DNA of 64,000 bases from Tomocerus qinae (taxonomy: Eukaryota; Arthropoda; Collembola; Entomobryomorpha; Tomoceridae): contig CM034547.1 in the NCBI GenBank assembly GCA_020055645.1, positions 9,285,280 through 9,349,279 on the forward strand, given 5' to 3'. A model generated the notes under the pieces. That model was not told the origin of the DNA. It saw only the letters and a program-made list of their open reading frames with translations, and searched no databases. Shown here piece by piece: positions 25,001 through 40,400 of this stretch. Both the position numbers and the translations under genes were made by a program. Position 1 is the stretch's first letter. Each line of letters starts with the position of its first letter.

Positions 25001-28000
25001 TGGCGGGCAGTGGATAAGTATTGAATGTGCAGTATATAACTGTTAATTCTTTAGCAGACACATTACCATTGTGTTTTGTTTTGGGTGAAAGAGACAGGAG
25101 AATGTAGGAATCGATTATCTCGCATGAAAGATTAATGCTGGCCAGTAGCTTTTTCTGCGTTGTTGTTATTCTCGTCCAAATCCTGGAATTGAACGCGCTA
25201 AGCTGTCAAAGTCTTTTCGAATCCACTTCTGTACTGTGTCGACACTAAATTAGAATTTTAATTCTTAAAGCAAGAGTTTTCCATTAACAGCATACATATG
25301 CATAAATGGCAAGAGTTTAGTTAGTGCCTATGCTTCCTGTCCTAGTCAAATCAGTCAACTTACAATTTTCAACTTCAACTCAGTGTTATCATTAGGATTA
25401 GGACGTAGGACACAAAACACATTAATGGGGAGCGAAAGAGACACGAAAGGAGAGCCGACAATAAATTATAAGTAGGAGCCAATATAAAAACTGTTGCTTT
25501 GCATGCAATCAAAAAGGATCGTGTACTCCTGAAAAGTACATAGAAAACAAATATTTAAGTAGACTCGGCCTAATGTATTCAAGGCCCAATGTTTATTAGT
25601 GAGTACGAGCTATTTATGCACGACTTGAATACAAATATTAGTTCATGAAGCTTTTACACTCAACATCTTTCATTAAAAAGACAATTAAGAGATACGTTGC
25701 TACACGATAGTGTTACATTGATTTTCAGGACTGTATTTGTACATGGATAGTAGAAGGATGTATTTGTATCACAGTGTAATGGCAGTAACAGTCTGTTGAG
25801 CTATAACAGTCTAGGTAGCCGAAGGCTTCGAGAAATAATTTATAGACAGTGAATAATAAAACTGCAGTGTTATAGTTGGAGAGGGAACTATCAAGGATTG
25901 TCTTTCGCATTAATATTTTCTAATGTGCTCTGGTTGTACGGAGAAAAGGAGCTCAACGGGACGCTCATATTTTACATTTACACACTCCTTTATGTTATAT
26001 TGGACATAACCTACATTCATAACTAATGTACGAGGCTTAGTGAATATATCCGAGTTTCCAGAAAATGCCAGCGAAGAAAGTAATAGGTGGACTATTAGGA
26101 ATTCAATGGAAACGGGATAGTTAGTGTGTAGAGGCTTTTTCGGTAAATGAGTGACTCATGCAACTTGATGCATGCCGGAGTAGTAGATTGAAGTTAAAAT
26201 TCTCAGGTTACCTGTTTGCTTCCTCCAAGCCTCCGTTTTGCCTCGCTTCCAGTCTTAATGACCTGGTGGGGTGTAATTTTTAAGTAATTATCCCTTATGG
26301 GTATTAGTAAGCCTTATGGAGTCTCGCCGAATGTTTTCCTCTTCAGAAAACTCCTACTTGGCTATTTACCTACTTTACCTACCTTCTACATCATGAAAAT
26401 GCTACTCACTAACGTGTTGCTTCTCTTGTTTTATTTCTCCTATTAGACTATTACGCAGAGTAGAGAGAGCCATTGATTGCGTCCTAGCTCTGGCTCCAGA
26501 TTCCGCTGTTATGTTTTTGGTGATCCTACCTCAGATAATCAACTGGATACTTGGACTTTGAAGGTTGAAAAACACTAATAGTGCTTTCAGCTACTCTCTC
26601 CCTGTAATCTTCGTGTGTAAAATACACCTACAACCCATTGCGTACACACTACTATTCTCGGAATTCCTGGGAACTTGGCTTTCTCCGACGGAAAAAATTA
26701 ATCTGCACTCAAATGGACTTTTCTTATCTTGGACGACTTTTTGTTCGTGTCTTCTTTATATTCTCAACTATTACATGTAATAAAGCAATCCGAGACCTGC
26801 GTAAAATGTTGACTCCTACTCTCTTACAAATATTCATTCAAAACGTACTACACACTACAATGCAACTAACAATGCACGACTTTCCCCCACTAATACACAT
26901 TTCGAGTACAACTATGACCAGGCGTTTTCTACGCTCTAAATTGAAATGACCGAATCTCATGCAACTTTTAAATTGTGCAAAAAAGGCTACCTACCCAGGC
27001 AATACTTGCGTGTTTAATATCACATACAGCACATGCACAGATAGATAAAATGAAAAAACGTCAATCCATATTGCATTTATTACCTACATAAAACAGAATT
27101 TCTACATTCAAGGAAAAATTCTGGGCTAAACTTTTCAAAATTCAAGTCAAACAGAAACATTAAACTCATAAACATTACATTTTTATAGGAACCTGGAGAT
27201 AGTTATCGATAGCATTTTAATGCAGACACATTAAGTTTTTAAATCTTGGTGAAATAAACCCTTTTACAGAAAAATCCAACATTTTATTTAAGAGCGTAAT
27301 TGCGCAATTCAAAGTGATAAAAAAGTTTTGCAGCGTTTGTATGTTTGTAATTAAGGCTATTAAAGAATAATAGACTGCTCTAAAAACGAAATCACGGAAA
27401 ACCGCAGACTAAGAGCGAAGGAAGAGAAAATGATGAGAAGGGAACATTTACGCGGTGTAAATAATTAAAGCATTTTTCGTGATTTCTCCGTAGCATTCCC
27501 ACATAATGCAGGCATGAATAAAATGGGTATTAGGGAAAGTAAATTATAAAGAGACTGATTGTCAGGTGGGTAGATTAATGTACCTATATAAAATATAACG
27601 ATGAAATTTCATGTTGAGAAGAGAAAAGCAACAGTGCAGAGTGTTGTGTGCTGGATCCCATAGCGTGCATGAAGAAACGATAACACGGTACAGACATTAG
27701 AAATGTGTATTCCCCATTTAACAACACACGTGTTGTTTTCTCTACTCACAATGATTTCTAGTTTGAGGAGGAGGTAGGCTCGCTAAAGCACTCTTGGGAA
27801 GGTGAGTTAAGTAAAGTAAAAGCAAAGCTAGCAAACCACCTTCCAATCAGTTCTCTTCACAGGAACATCCATCAGTCCACTGCTGTACATAACATAAAGT
27901 CATATACCTAAGTACACATGCATTTCTTGTACAGATACTTTATGGTTATGTATGGCATGATATTCTCAGCTAAAATTATTTTATCGTCGAGAACACACCC

Positions 28001-31000
28001 AAAATCCAACAGTTTTCATTCCATTTTGCGCCAGTTTCCTAAAACATGACTGCGGGAACATATCTCAACAGAACACGCATTCTGCACGTCATCATCCCAC
28101 TCCTATTCAACTCCAAATAATATTACAAACCTCTAAGTACTCAGAACACAATATAAAATTACTTTACTTTGTTCTAATATTTTCTAGAACTCTTGCCAAA
28201 CAAAACTAGTAGACATAAAAAAAGAAGAAATTGATACAGAATTACTATCAACTATATACTTCTGCAATTTACTAACCAATCCCGTTTTGCAGTCAATCCA
28301 ATGAAAATTATTTCATTTTCCTTGCCATGTAATTTAGCATTATTGGAAACTGGAAATAAATTGCTTCTCTCCAATTGTATTTATGCATTTTTTTCATTGT
28401 TTTCCCTCAAAAATTTCCTAAATATAGTAAATCCTTGCAAAGTAATATTCGTATAGTTTCTCGTCTCCGTCTGGGTTCGTGATTTCAGAAAGGAATTTTC
28501 GAAGGTAATATGGTGCACCTGATGTGATGTGATATGATGTTGATGTGATGTAAGGAGAACTGAAGCAAATGGTCCACGGACATGAAACCCTCTTCCTAAT
28601 CATTCATCACAATCTGTGATCCACCCCGTCGAGTTCTATTCCAGCTCACCCACCAGCCAGACCCGACCAAACCACACCACGCCACTACTGAATTGGATTG
28701 GACAATACATCGTCCCTATCAGTTCAGTATTAGTAAAACAAAGCCCTATTATTACACAATGTTATTAATACCGATAATACTTATGACCCTATAGAATAAG
28801 AGAAAGTAGCTTCAATCATTTACTTACGGTGAAGAGGAGACCGCCAACTTCGGTGTGTGGTGCGATAGCCGCAGAAATTGATAAGTGTGTCCCGGACCAA
28901 AAGAGGTAACTACATTATCTGTAGATATCTACTGGACTAGACTGTATTATGTGTGTATATATTGTAGCCTTTTACTAATCTCTTCTAAGGACATCACAAC
29001 TAAGGGTACTGCTATGGATCAGATGATCATTTAAATTAATATTACTTAATTTTAGTGTGTAATGATTACCACACCTTTAATTTCACCCACTACCAACATT
29101 TTTAACATAATGGAAATATAGTTTTCTAAGATTTCAATGTAATTAAAAACACTTGCGTCGTGAGTATTCTTTCTTCAATGTTTCTATTTCTATATATTTT
29201 AATATTTACAGGTAATAAAACATAAATGAAATTAATATGCTGTTATTACAAAAGCGCGAATTTTCGAAGTCCTATTATGAATGGTATGAGAAGTTTGTTC
29301 TAAAAGATATCCTAATAGAGGATGTCAGTAGGGAAAATAGGCTTTACATATATTATGTACCTGTAAACTGTGTACAAATTGTAACTATAAGGTATTGCCC
29401 AAATAACTGTATATTATTTTGTTTTGTAGGGCAAAAAGTTATATAGTATAATGTATAGCATTATTGGAGCATTAACATTTTAGCATTAACTGTGGCATTG
29501 TATCAGATTTAATGACTTTTCAGTCTGATAGTGTCTGTAGTGCCGTAAAACATAAAATGAATGAGTAGAAAAGTAGTAGAGGGAATGGTGTTTGGTGGCA
29601 GGTTGGCTATCTGGCCAGGCAGGGAATAAATAAACAAAAGTAATATAAAAGAATGTAATGGGAAAGTAATAGGAATAAGGAAAGGTCTAAGGATAAGGAC
29701 ATGTCGTGGCCTATCAGAGTAATTTCAGTGAAAACCATAATTTAAGTTTTATGGAACATAACGATAGATGTGGAGACTGATTTTTGGCCTGCAATTGCAA
29801 ACTGCATCCTACCGTTGCGTTCTCCGTTCTCGCTACTCATAAAGAGAAAGATATGGGCTCTATACCTAAATACATTTATTTTGCAGAGATATATATAACA
29901 AGTGCTACAAGTATTCTGTTCTGTATGTAGGGACGTATCTGCGTTTGTAGTAATCTCTGTAGTTCAAGACAAAGACTAATATTGGAAATAAATTGGGCCG
30001 TTTGGGGAGGCAGTAGTAGGAGCCGTCCGTGATAAATGGGTGTACTTTTCTAGTTTTCCTAATGTAATCGTGTAGGAGTATAGGAGAGTATAGCAGACAA
30101 TATTTTGTTATGTGTGCAGGAGTTTTGCGTAGATTCATGTAATAATAGTTAATAGGAAATGAAATGCTTGCGATCAGTTGGTACAATTTAGTTTAAGTTA
30201 AGTAAGTTGACTTGACTTTATGTACTGGTCTAACTGCGTTATGTATACCCTACCTCCGTAAGTATCAATAAAACTCTTGCTAAATTGATTTTATTTTAAA
30301 TGTGAGAAATGATGTAAAGTGACATGCACTTTAATTTAGTGCATCCCCTCTCTTCCATTAAACTATGCCAGTCATATATAATGTACATGCATACGTATAC
30401 ACTACAGACTTCCGTCCGATGATAAATAAATATTTCCTACTCTCCTCTATAGACTACACAAACATTTTCGAGCGAAACAAAAAATGGTCCATGATCATCA
30501 TGTTATTTCTATTTGATGCAAATACATGTTAACTTCTTCCGAAAGTGTTTTCCCTGCTATCTGTTTATGTAAGTAGTAAATATCACAAAATGTGAAGATA
30601 CAGATATACATGAAGTAACTGCGTAGTAGAATTTCTTGGTTACATTTCTCACGTATTAAATTCAATGAGGACTAATAGTCATAATAGCTAGTACTGTATA
30701 TTTCGGGTCCAACTGGAAACCATCGCATTTTATAGCAGTAATTTAGCTACATAGGAGAAAATACATTAAATGGTACAATTTATAGTTCCCCTCGGGGTTT
30801 GTGGATTATCAGCATTTACTTAAAATTCCCAATTTTCTATGCAATGCATAGAATATTTTTTGGGGTATAGATGATTTTTAGTATTAGTAGGTTCTACCAA
30901 AATCTTTGACTTTGACGCAAGAGAGACAGGACAGGAGATAGTTGTAACAAGAAATCTCGCCGCATCTCTCATGAGTCAGCAATTTATTTTGCGAAACGAG

Positions 31001-34000
31001 AGGCATACAAAGTAGGGAGCTATGTCAAGCCCCTTTGAAATGCGCGAGATATTACAATATAGATGTGTAGCTAATGTAATAGAGTGATATATTCGGGGTA
31101 CATGTATCATCTATGAAAAATGTGTATATCCCGGAGTTTGGCACATGACTTTATATGTAAGGTTATAATTCCAATATGTCAACTCTGTCCTTTTAGGTAC
31201 CTTGCACTTTATGTAGTTCTCTCCGGCGGGCGGGAGTTAAGGACGATATTTCACGTATAGGAAGGACATATATTGCAGGGATATATTCTGGTGTAATTCA
31301 CAGTTTAGTAGTGTCTCTCCCCCATTTCGGTTTAGGCCGAATGGAAATAAAATCATAACTGCCTTGTCTTGTCCACAATTCAACTGGTATTTTCAAAGCA
31401 CCCGATCCTAGTGGATTGGTGAAAACTTAAACGGAATGGCATTTCTTATTGGGGGAATGACGCTTTGGAATGGCTGGGAATAAATTGCTGAAGATACATA
31501 TAATGGCATGGGTGTCATGATATTCTCTGTAATTCAGACAACCCGATGGCATTAATGTTTCCAGAGTATTCCCCCTTGAAATGTCATTTTCCTCTTTCTC
31601 TATCCATTCCCTGTCTATACATCCCACTCATATAATCTCGGCAACTACCCTGCAGACAGATACATATACATTACCCGATTCATTCTCTTCTGTTGTGTTA
31701 TGTTGTTAGCCTTCACCTTTGAATTCCAAAATTATTGTTTTCTTTCGAAATTGGAAAGAAATTCTAAATGTCTATCCCTTCATGTTGCAATCTAGATTGG
31801 CTCTCCACATTCGAAAATTGATATTTATTTTTAAAGGCTCTCCACTTTACTCAGTCTGTATTATACAGAGTAATGGGACTATACTAAAGACACAACTAGC
31901 ATTACAAATGTTAGCTTTAGTTAAGCAGCACTATTTTTATTCCTCCTCGATCCTACCCATCTAACTAGCCCCTCCAACTCAAAGAAGGCAAAGTAAATTA
32001 TTTTAACCGGGGCGTGCGGAAAAATCGATGAGCTTTCGATCGGGACGATTGACTCTACTTACCTCTCATTTATTATTGTTGATTTGTTTTGCTGCTTTAG
32101 CTGCCACTGCCACAGGACACAGGCGACTACATATTATTACGTCTCCCTATACAATACTATTTATCTACACACGCAACGCACACAGTCAAACTCAACTGAG
32201 AAACTCAACACACCAGACGAACAGACACCGTGGGAAACTAAAGGATGGTGTCTTTAACTACTTCACTGTCACTGCACGGTAAATACAACATACAACCCTC
32301 TCTCGGTTACATCTACTCTTATATACTACACATTTCACATTTGTAGTACTCAAAATGTTACCCAACTGCTAACGCAAGCCTTGACCCAAGTCTGACAAAA
32401 AATGATTAAAAAAGACGTAAACAAAAAAGAAATCACCTAATAAAATACTACTACAATTTCAAAAATTGTACTCTTTTCAAAATCCTGATACTGGTACGTA
32501 GAATCCAAATATGTAATATAATTATACTTCCGAGTACTTACTGATAACCTTTGAGAACATAATAATTAATATTTTTCCTACCACAAACAAATCTGCAATT
32601 ACAAAAAATAAATAAAATCATCAAATTTCAATTTAAGGTAAACAGTGTTAAAAGTGAGATCGTTATAATATTTGGTCAGATGAAGCAAAGGCTTGAGAGT
32701 GCAGTAAGGTGTCGTATGTATAAGAATATTAATGCTGTATAGATATTTAATTTTAGGGCATTGTTGAATGTATTTAGGCTTGCAAAATTTGTCTGGGTAA
32801 GTTGTGTGTAGAAATGAAGGCAATTTTGGATGGCTGACACTTATTGTTAATTCTGCTGTTTGCCAAGAGTGGAGATAAGCATAAAGGGTGAGTAGTAGGA
32901 TAGATACATAACATAATGCAGCGTTGATAATAGATTTTTGATATAGATAGAATCATTTGTTGGAGTAATATAGGATATAGAGTAGTGGAATGGAAAGTGT
33001 TTGGTGACTGTTGTGTTTTATGTTGTCTTTGTGCCGTAGTGACGTAGCGTGGAAATGGAATATAGTTGATATAAAAGGACGTTGTGCAAATAGAGATACA
33101 AGTACTGTAATACTATAAATAGATATAGAAGAGAGTTAGAGAATGAGAACAACACACTGCATGCAACAGATGGCAAATTTAATTATTTATCCTTTTCAAT
33201 TCGATTATGACATCTGGACCATCGGAACTAACCTGGACACTTGGTGCCATTTCATACTATAATGGTCCTATACACACGTTGATCCAAGAGCAGGTAGGCA
33301 TCTCTCCACTCACTATAATCCAGTAACTACTACTAAATGAAATTCCACTCCACTTTCTTCGGGAAGAGTTTTCTTTCGCGACATTTGTGTGCGCTGGCTT
33401 TTATTGTGCTCTTCGAAACGACGACAATCTGCCTTTCTTCTTTTCATCCATAACTCTTTCTTCAACTTTTAATTTCTTTCTCTGTCCATGTCATGTTATT
33501 ATTTCTGCGAATTCTTCAAAGTTCTTATTCTATTTAATTGTTTTTGTAATTTTTAATTTTGTCACTGTTTTGAAGTGTTGCTTGTTTGGCGAGGGAAAGT
33601 AGTTAATCTGTAAAAGTGAACTTTTCCCAACGTCATGTGCAAGTTTTCCTATTCGCCGAAAGTCTGCAGCTACTAAATGAATGAACTTATTCTTTTAGGG
33701 ATGACGCCTGTTGTGCCATAGGGTTACTCTACTTCTCTACTATCTTCTACATGTTTTATAGTAAATATATGTATCTATGTTATTTGAGAAACTTAATATT
33801 CCCTATTAAAAATATACTACTCTATCCCATATGCTACACATTGCTCTAAGTAACGGTATATGCATGAATTAGAGTAAGCACTTCTGAGAAGGGTCCCTCC
33901 ATTTCGTATCGCAGTCCAGTTAACTCAGAAATGCTACTGTTGTATTTACACTATCGCATCACTTCACATTTCACATGAACCCTCATCAATGCAGGAAGCA

Positions 34001-34380
34001 TTTGACACAAAACATGAATATTGTATGCCGTAATGTAACTCAGCAAGGAATCATCTCGGCTTAATGTTTATGCGTTCACGCATATGTTGTTATTTTCACA
34101 GGACGTGTGTGTTTTATACATTACGTATACTTAATCTCTATTGTGGCTGGAATATATATTCTCTCACAGATACCATTCTCATCTGATAATCTAGTAGTTT
34201 AAGTAATGCTATAAATGTTTTATGAGATCTCAATGGATTTTGGTTTAATCTGAAAGTGAAGCAAATGACAATGGTGCTTCTCCGTTCTGTCCTCCATGGT
34301 AGGGAAAAGCAAAGTGTAAATGTTTAAATTGCTTAATGAAGTTTGCCTTTGCATGTACTCATGTACTGTTGCTTTATCGA
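22001..34380. other. Intergenic, no recognisable gene
   Basis: No supported gene or mobile element. Parts such as 22.1-22.6 kb and 24.4-25.0 kb lack simple repeats and have dense, varied AT-rich sequence with TAAT cores, which resembles conserved non-coding DNA. A GATGTG microsatellite lies at 28521-28550. A 7-bp stem ATGCACT / AGTGCAT is at 30324-30344. A roughly 21-base near-identity (TTAATGCTGTATAGRTATTTA) occurs both near 23818 and near 32730. Confidence 0.55.
28521..28550. repeat. GATGT/GATGTG microsatellite
   Basis: Imperfect GATGTG/GATAT/GATGTT units in tandem. No function is indicated. Confidence 0.6.
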
Positions 34381-37300
34381 TTCCCACAAATTCTAAGTAG
34401 CCATGTACTTGTCATCAACCCAATTTGAAAGGATGAATAAACAATGAGCGTTGTAATGAGAGTTTGAATTTGTTTGTAATCTGGTGAATCATGCTAAATA
34501 ATTTTTAGAAAAGCCACTGCAATTGGTTTCACACATTTATTTTTCACGACGCGTCCACCACGGAGTTTTATTTATGAAAATAATGCGTAGCATACAAAAA
34601 GTTTCACGGACAGACATTCCAAAAATGTACATTTACAGATGAAGAGTGTGGTTCTGAGAAATTACAACTCCAACACAAATGTGACTATTAATTGACTACA
34701 ATGTGTCCAACTGCAATGCAGTTTTAATGTACATTTCTTAAATCACAACTCATTAAAACACAGTCTAAAATGGTAAGGAAAGTAATAACTACACTTAATC
34801 ACTAGTTATTAAATTATGCACAGAAATTAATTGCAGTTAGCATCTGTAATTTTGTAGTACATGAAATGGGCATATATAATAATTAACAATAGTGCTAATT
34901 GCTAGTACCAATTTTTCTCAGAAACATAATACGTCTTATACATCTCTACATAAAATGCGTTAATTTGTTAATGGGTAAATTATGCATTAACTCAAGACAT
35001 AATGTGACCAATGGAGAATTAGTAATAAATAATTATGTAATAAATACAATATAATGCATTTACTCGAGATCATCCATCCAGGCGAAATGACGACAACAGC
35101 ACAATTACATGTAAAGGTAACATTGACATTTAGTAGGGAGTCGAATGTTATTCCTATTACATTTACATGACACATTTACATGGAATAATAATACGATATT
35201 AAACATTGCGTGACGAACATATAATTAACAGTTAGTTACATACATATACAATTTCAAAGCCTCAGTATAGCTGTAACAGAATCTCATGCATGAATACGTT
35301 TTAGGTACAATGAATTCAATTTTTGAACGCGTATTTTATAATTAAAGCAACTTATACGTTTTTGGGAGACGAATATAGCAAGGTAACACTGACAATCGTG
35401 GGTGGGGCTTTCAGCATGTGTAAGAGAAAGTCAAAGACATGTTTCCAATTTTAGACCCGTGTGCTCTTACGAAATTCATATCCTTAGAGAGTCAATGCAA
35501 GAATATGATCACTGAATGGCTCTGTTCAGTTGCATTTGTCAACAGTAGCAGAAATTGATCTAGTTTTGTCTATTATCTTGTACAGTTTGCTTTCTTTGTG
35601 ATATTATATTGAGTAAACATTTTTTAAGATGTTCAGATTTGTTAGCAATCCAGGTTCCTTGACTTTTTGTAATTGAATTTCTCCAGTATATTATTTATTC
35701 TATCCACAAGTCTAAAGTTAGGTAGCTGGTAGACAATTAAATGTATAGGTTAATATATAACAGGTATATACGCATTAAAATTATTTATCTGTGGTGGTGG
35801 TTTGTGTTCGTGTAACAATTACAAGACATATTAGTGTTTCTTCCATAACCTAATTGATACTGTTATTTACATCTTATTCATAATATTACTGTTTTCTCAA
35901 CAAATACCAACTAATTGGTTCAATGCAATTGGTAATACGCATATACACCTACACAATCAAAAGTCATTTAAAAATCTGTACTAAATTAGTTTTACACTCA
36001 AAATGGTACATGAGATTAAAAACATTCTCAAACATAATTATACATTATAATTCATAATGCTAATGACATTCTAAGCTCAGGAACCGATTTAATTCTAAAA
36101 CTCTTTTACATAAAACGTTAATTCTACAGAAATATAACAAATAGATGAAAGTGACAAGGACAACAATTATTTTTCTAGGTAAATACATACAGGTTAATAA
36201 TCCACAGTCAATTTAAGTACACGACAGTACGGTAGACAACTACGTAATTAAGTACACCAGTTGTATATACATTATGCATTTATGTACGTAGTAGGTATGT
36301 AATATTAAGAAGATTGGTGGCTACGTTACAATTACTCATTATTCTGTGTAGTAATATTTAGACTATAAATAGATCGAGTGGAAATTCCACTTGATTAGAA
36401 TTTTGAATGGTTTTGTTAGCATTTCCAACAGACATACAATAATATGATAACTTTTCCAAAGGGACACGTGAGACTATTTGTATAATTCGTACACAACAAA
36501 CCAGTTGGTACATTTGAAAGGAAAGTGCTTAAGTATATATAAGTAGTAATATAGTTTTTACGTATATATAATCGGGCTAATGTAATTGCTAATGTGTAAT
36601 CTGTGTTTCATTTCATAGGCTAAAATCACATCAGTATCATCCATCAATTAACACATGACGGTTTCGTTCGATTCGAATGTTTATAATTTGTGTTCCTCAA
36701 TTGTATTCGTTGGTAAGTTATAATTTTCGGACTAATATTTAAATACACAGTATTTTATATAGATCTAATAACTCCATGTACCTAACAATAATTTTCTACT
36801 TTCTGTTACTCCAATGCACTCAATGGTTTAACATAAATTAGAATTTTCATAAATTTCTCTATACCTACTACAGTGCAGATAACTATCATTTTATACATTC
36901 GTTAGTGTTTGTATGTGCTGGTATAGCACATTCAACAAACAACGTCCGTCCAATAATAACGAATAGATATTTAAATTCTTTACTTAATTTACTTGCATAC
37001 ATTTGTTCATTCGTTTTCCTTTACCTATCTACTTAGCTTATGATTAGTTAAACACACAATACAACAGAATGACAGGACAGGACAAATGTATTTACAGATG
37101 GGAGTCGAAACTCCTCCCGAGGATTACACATGTACACATGTCGTTTCATGAATATAGGAATATACTATATGTGTATCTATGTATGTAATCTATGATTCAG
37201 AAGCACATTTGTTAGTTGTTTAATTTGAGGGTTAAACTTACCCTTCCTAATATTGTAATTGTATCTTGTACATATGTGTACCTACATACAGTGGAGTACA

Positions 37301-37440
37301 CAATACAATACAAAATACAATACAAGAACCTTACCGTAATAAACCTAACTTACAATTAAGTTTATACTAGTACACACAACAACATCTAATTAGTACTAAT
37401 ACCTATGCACACATTCAATAAACTAAATCTTATTCATGTG
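34381..37440. promoter_or_regulatory. TAAT-rich non-coding region, enhancer-like by composition
   Basis: Very AT-rich, gene-free, largely without simple repeats, and dense in homeodomain-type cores. Within about 34740-34910 alone there are ATTAAA, TTAATC, ATTAAATTATGC, ATTAATTGCAG, TAATAATTAAC and CTAATTGC. The pattern resembles developmental enhancers near transcription-factor genes. Composition alone can produce such cores in AT-rich DNA, so this is a candidate only; conservation would decide it. Confidence 0.25.
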
Positions 37441-40400
37441 TTTTATCTTTTAGATTGTAGAGTTGCAGAGTGAATTAAATATTTTAGAACAGGATATAAC
37501 ATTTTATGGAAATATTGCTTTTTTATTGCTGTTGTGTCGTAGTTTGTAGTTTTTTTCGTTGCACTAGAAATTGGATTAGGTAGGTTCCTTGGGTTTTGAA
37601 ACCCAAAACTAGTTGAACAGGACTTAATTGGATTATTTAGGGTGGGTTGTAGCAATATTATATTCAATGCATTGAGACAGTCGATTTTTACCAATATTTA
37701 TTAAACAAACGTTAAATATTCCACGAAACGAAAGGCTTTGTAAATAAATCCCTTGGTGTAATTTAGGAAGCATTCTTTTCGTCGGTATTGCTCACGAATA
37801 TGGATCACTAAATGTCAACTATAAATATATGTATCAGTGCTAAATAATTATTGCTTACGGTAACTTTATGCAAGTCTTATATTATTGCTTATTATTCCTA
37901 CTTATTATAGTAGTATAGTATCCTAATCAGTAAATTATTTATTGCTTATGCTTTCGCTAAGTCTAAGTATGGGCTTTTCCATAGAACACAGTTTCCTTCG
38001 TTATATTTCGTTAAGTACTTAAAAGTACGTATACCTAACTTCGTAAAGAAGGAAATACGATACTTTAAGGTTGCTTTTATTGCTTTGCTTGCTCGCGTTG
38101 TATGTGAGTTTGTCGTGAGGGTTGATTGATTGGATGGATGAGTTCTTAGGATTTAGGTGTGTTTATTTTCACCTGTACAGTCTACTCCACAGTACAGTTC
38201 CTACTTTTATTGCTTTTCGAATAAATTTTTACGATTTTACACCGGTCTCCAGCCTTTCAAACTAAAGACGAGACAGATTCTATATTTATGTATGTTATTT
38301 TTCTATTATGTATTTTTTCTGAAATTAATAGTAGTCTTAAAGATTTTATGTAGCCTACAGTAATTTATTCTGTCAAGGCATAGTTCAGTCAGGCTTATTT
38401 CTATTTCGTTGTTATATTAGGTTGTATTTTGATCTAAAATACATTTGATCTCACTCACTCGACTCGGTTTTCTTGCCAATATCACATCAAAACAGTAGAA
38501 ACTGTAAGTTTTCCTGATGTCACTTCCAAAAATCAACATCCACACGGAAAGTGTCTTTATTTCGATGTACAGTTGCTTACAACGATAAATAAACGAGTTC
38601 ATACTGTTGTTATTACGGTATTCAGCCCAAACCTACTTTTATTATTGCTGGCGAATATTTGTCGGGAAACGGGACAGGATTAGCTATATTGGGATAATTA
38701 TTATTATTTCCCTCAGGCATAATCCCTACTTCCACGTTCTCACCTATACACTGCATAGATTCAAGTTTTCTTTGCGGTTACGTCACCCAGAGGGATCATC
38801 CGCTCGCATGGAATGGAACTTAATATATAGTTTTATGTCTTTTAAAAATAGTCATTTATATTCATCTTTATTTCCCTAAATCTATCCTTACCGACCTAAA
38901 GTATCCTAATTGTATTTCATAAGTATTGCTTTATGTTGTAATTATTGCATGGAATATTTACAGCTTCACCCTTATTACTATTTGTTCACATTTATATTCA
39001 TTTATCGCAGCAATCACTCATTCCCCACACAAATACACACAAAATCTTCTATTTAATAGCATCCATTCTAAATATATTTTCATTAAGCATCAAAGAGAAT
39101 ATTACATGAATTACACAGAGAACGGAGAAGATATTAACAGAAGCAGTAGTGCAGAGAGAGAAAGAGATAGAAGTAGCAAGCGCATAGACTACAGACAGAT
39201 GGACGCCTAATGTACAACCAGATAAACCATTAAATAAGTATTGTTTGACTTACTCGAAATTGGAGGTGTGGCCCATAGAGTTTTTGTGGTATGCGCTCTG
39301 CGGGTGCGTATTACTTAAATGTGGAGCAACAAAATACAGAGATATCTAATACAGATAACAGCACGCTCTAAACCAAGGAATCCTCTCTTCGGTTAGAAGA
39401 GTAGATCCCAATCCCAGATACACGAATACTTCCCACGTAATACAACAGTTTACAGAAACAATTATAATACAAACTGGAACAAACAACCACTGACTCATCC
39501 ATTCATTTCAATATATACATTTACTCCGCATGTAGACATTAATAAATTACAGAAATGTTAGAACTAATTTAATAGAATCTACCCTACACATACAGACATT
39601 ATTCTTAGACTATTATATGCGCTTTGTTACTACACAAGCAAGAGTTTGAGATCATTGGAAAGCTGTTACGAACCTTATTACAGGGATTCGTGGAATAAAT
39701 ATATTTCTCATCTGTTCAAGAAATCATAGGCTACTTTTATCGAATTGAAGAAGCAGAGTGAAATCTGAAATATTAATGTATTATATTATTAGAAATAGGA
39801 AGAAGTATCCAGAACGGCTGACAGATGAGTTAGGATTGAAATATTTGTAAAGTATTAGTAAAATGAAAGGTATTTAGTAGGTAAGGAGTAACCACATTGG
39901 AGTTTGAAATGGGAAATGAATAATTAATTACTCTGGTTGAGCTGACAGGCGCAAACCGTTGTTAGGTATAAATTGAGTAAGTAGTACATAATATCTTTAG
40001 GTTAGTTAGTGTAGTATTAGTAAAATTCCTATTCTACTGAGTCACTTTGCATTTGTGTCTGTGTCCGTCTACTGCAGTGCAATGCAAACACAGAACCACA
40101 AGAATGCAATAGAATGACTTGACTAGAGAGTCCACTCATAGCAATTTTCTGGAGCTTTGAATCTGTCTTGTTAATGTCACATCAGAGTCAGAGAGTAAAG
40201 AGAGAGCAGAGGATGTCGCATTAGAAAGTCAAACCCAAACTAGTCATACACTCTCCCTTGCCTAATCCATTGCAATAAATTAACTTTAAACTCATTAGAT
40301 AAACTGGGTAGTAAAGTAAGGGCAGAGAAAGAGGAGGAGCACAAGTCAGACGAGCCTTATGCACTTGTGTACCTGAGGCTGAATAAATATTTTAGTCTAA

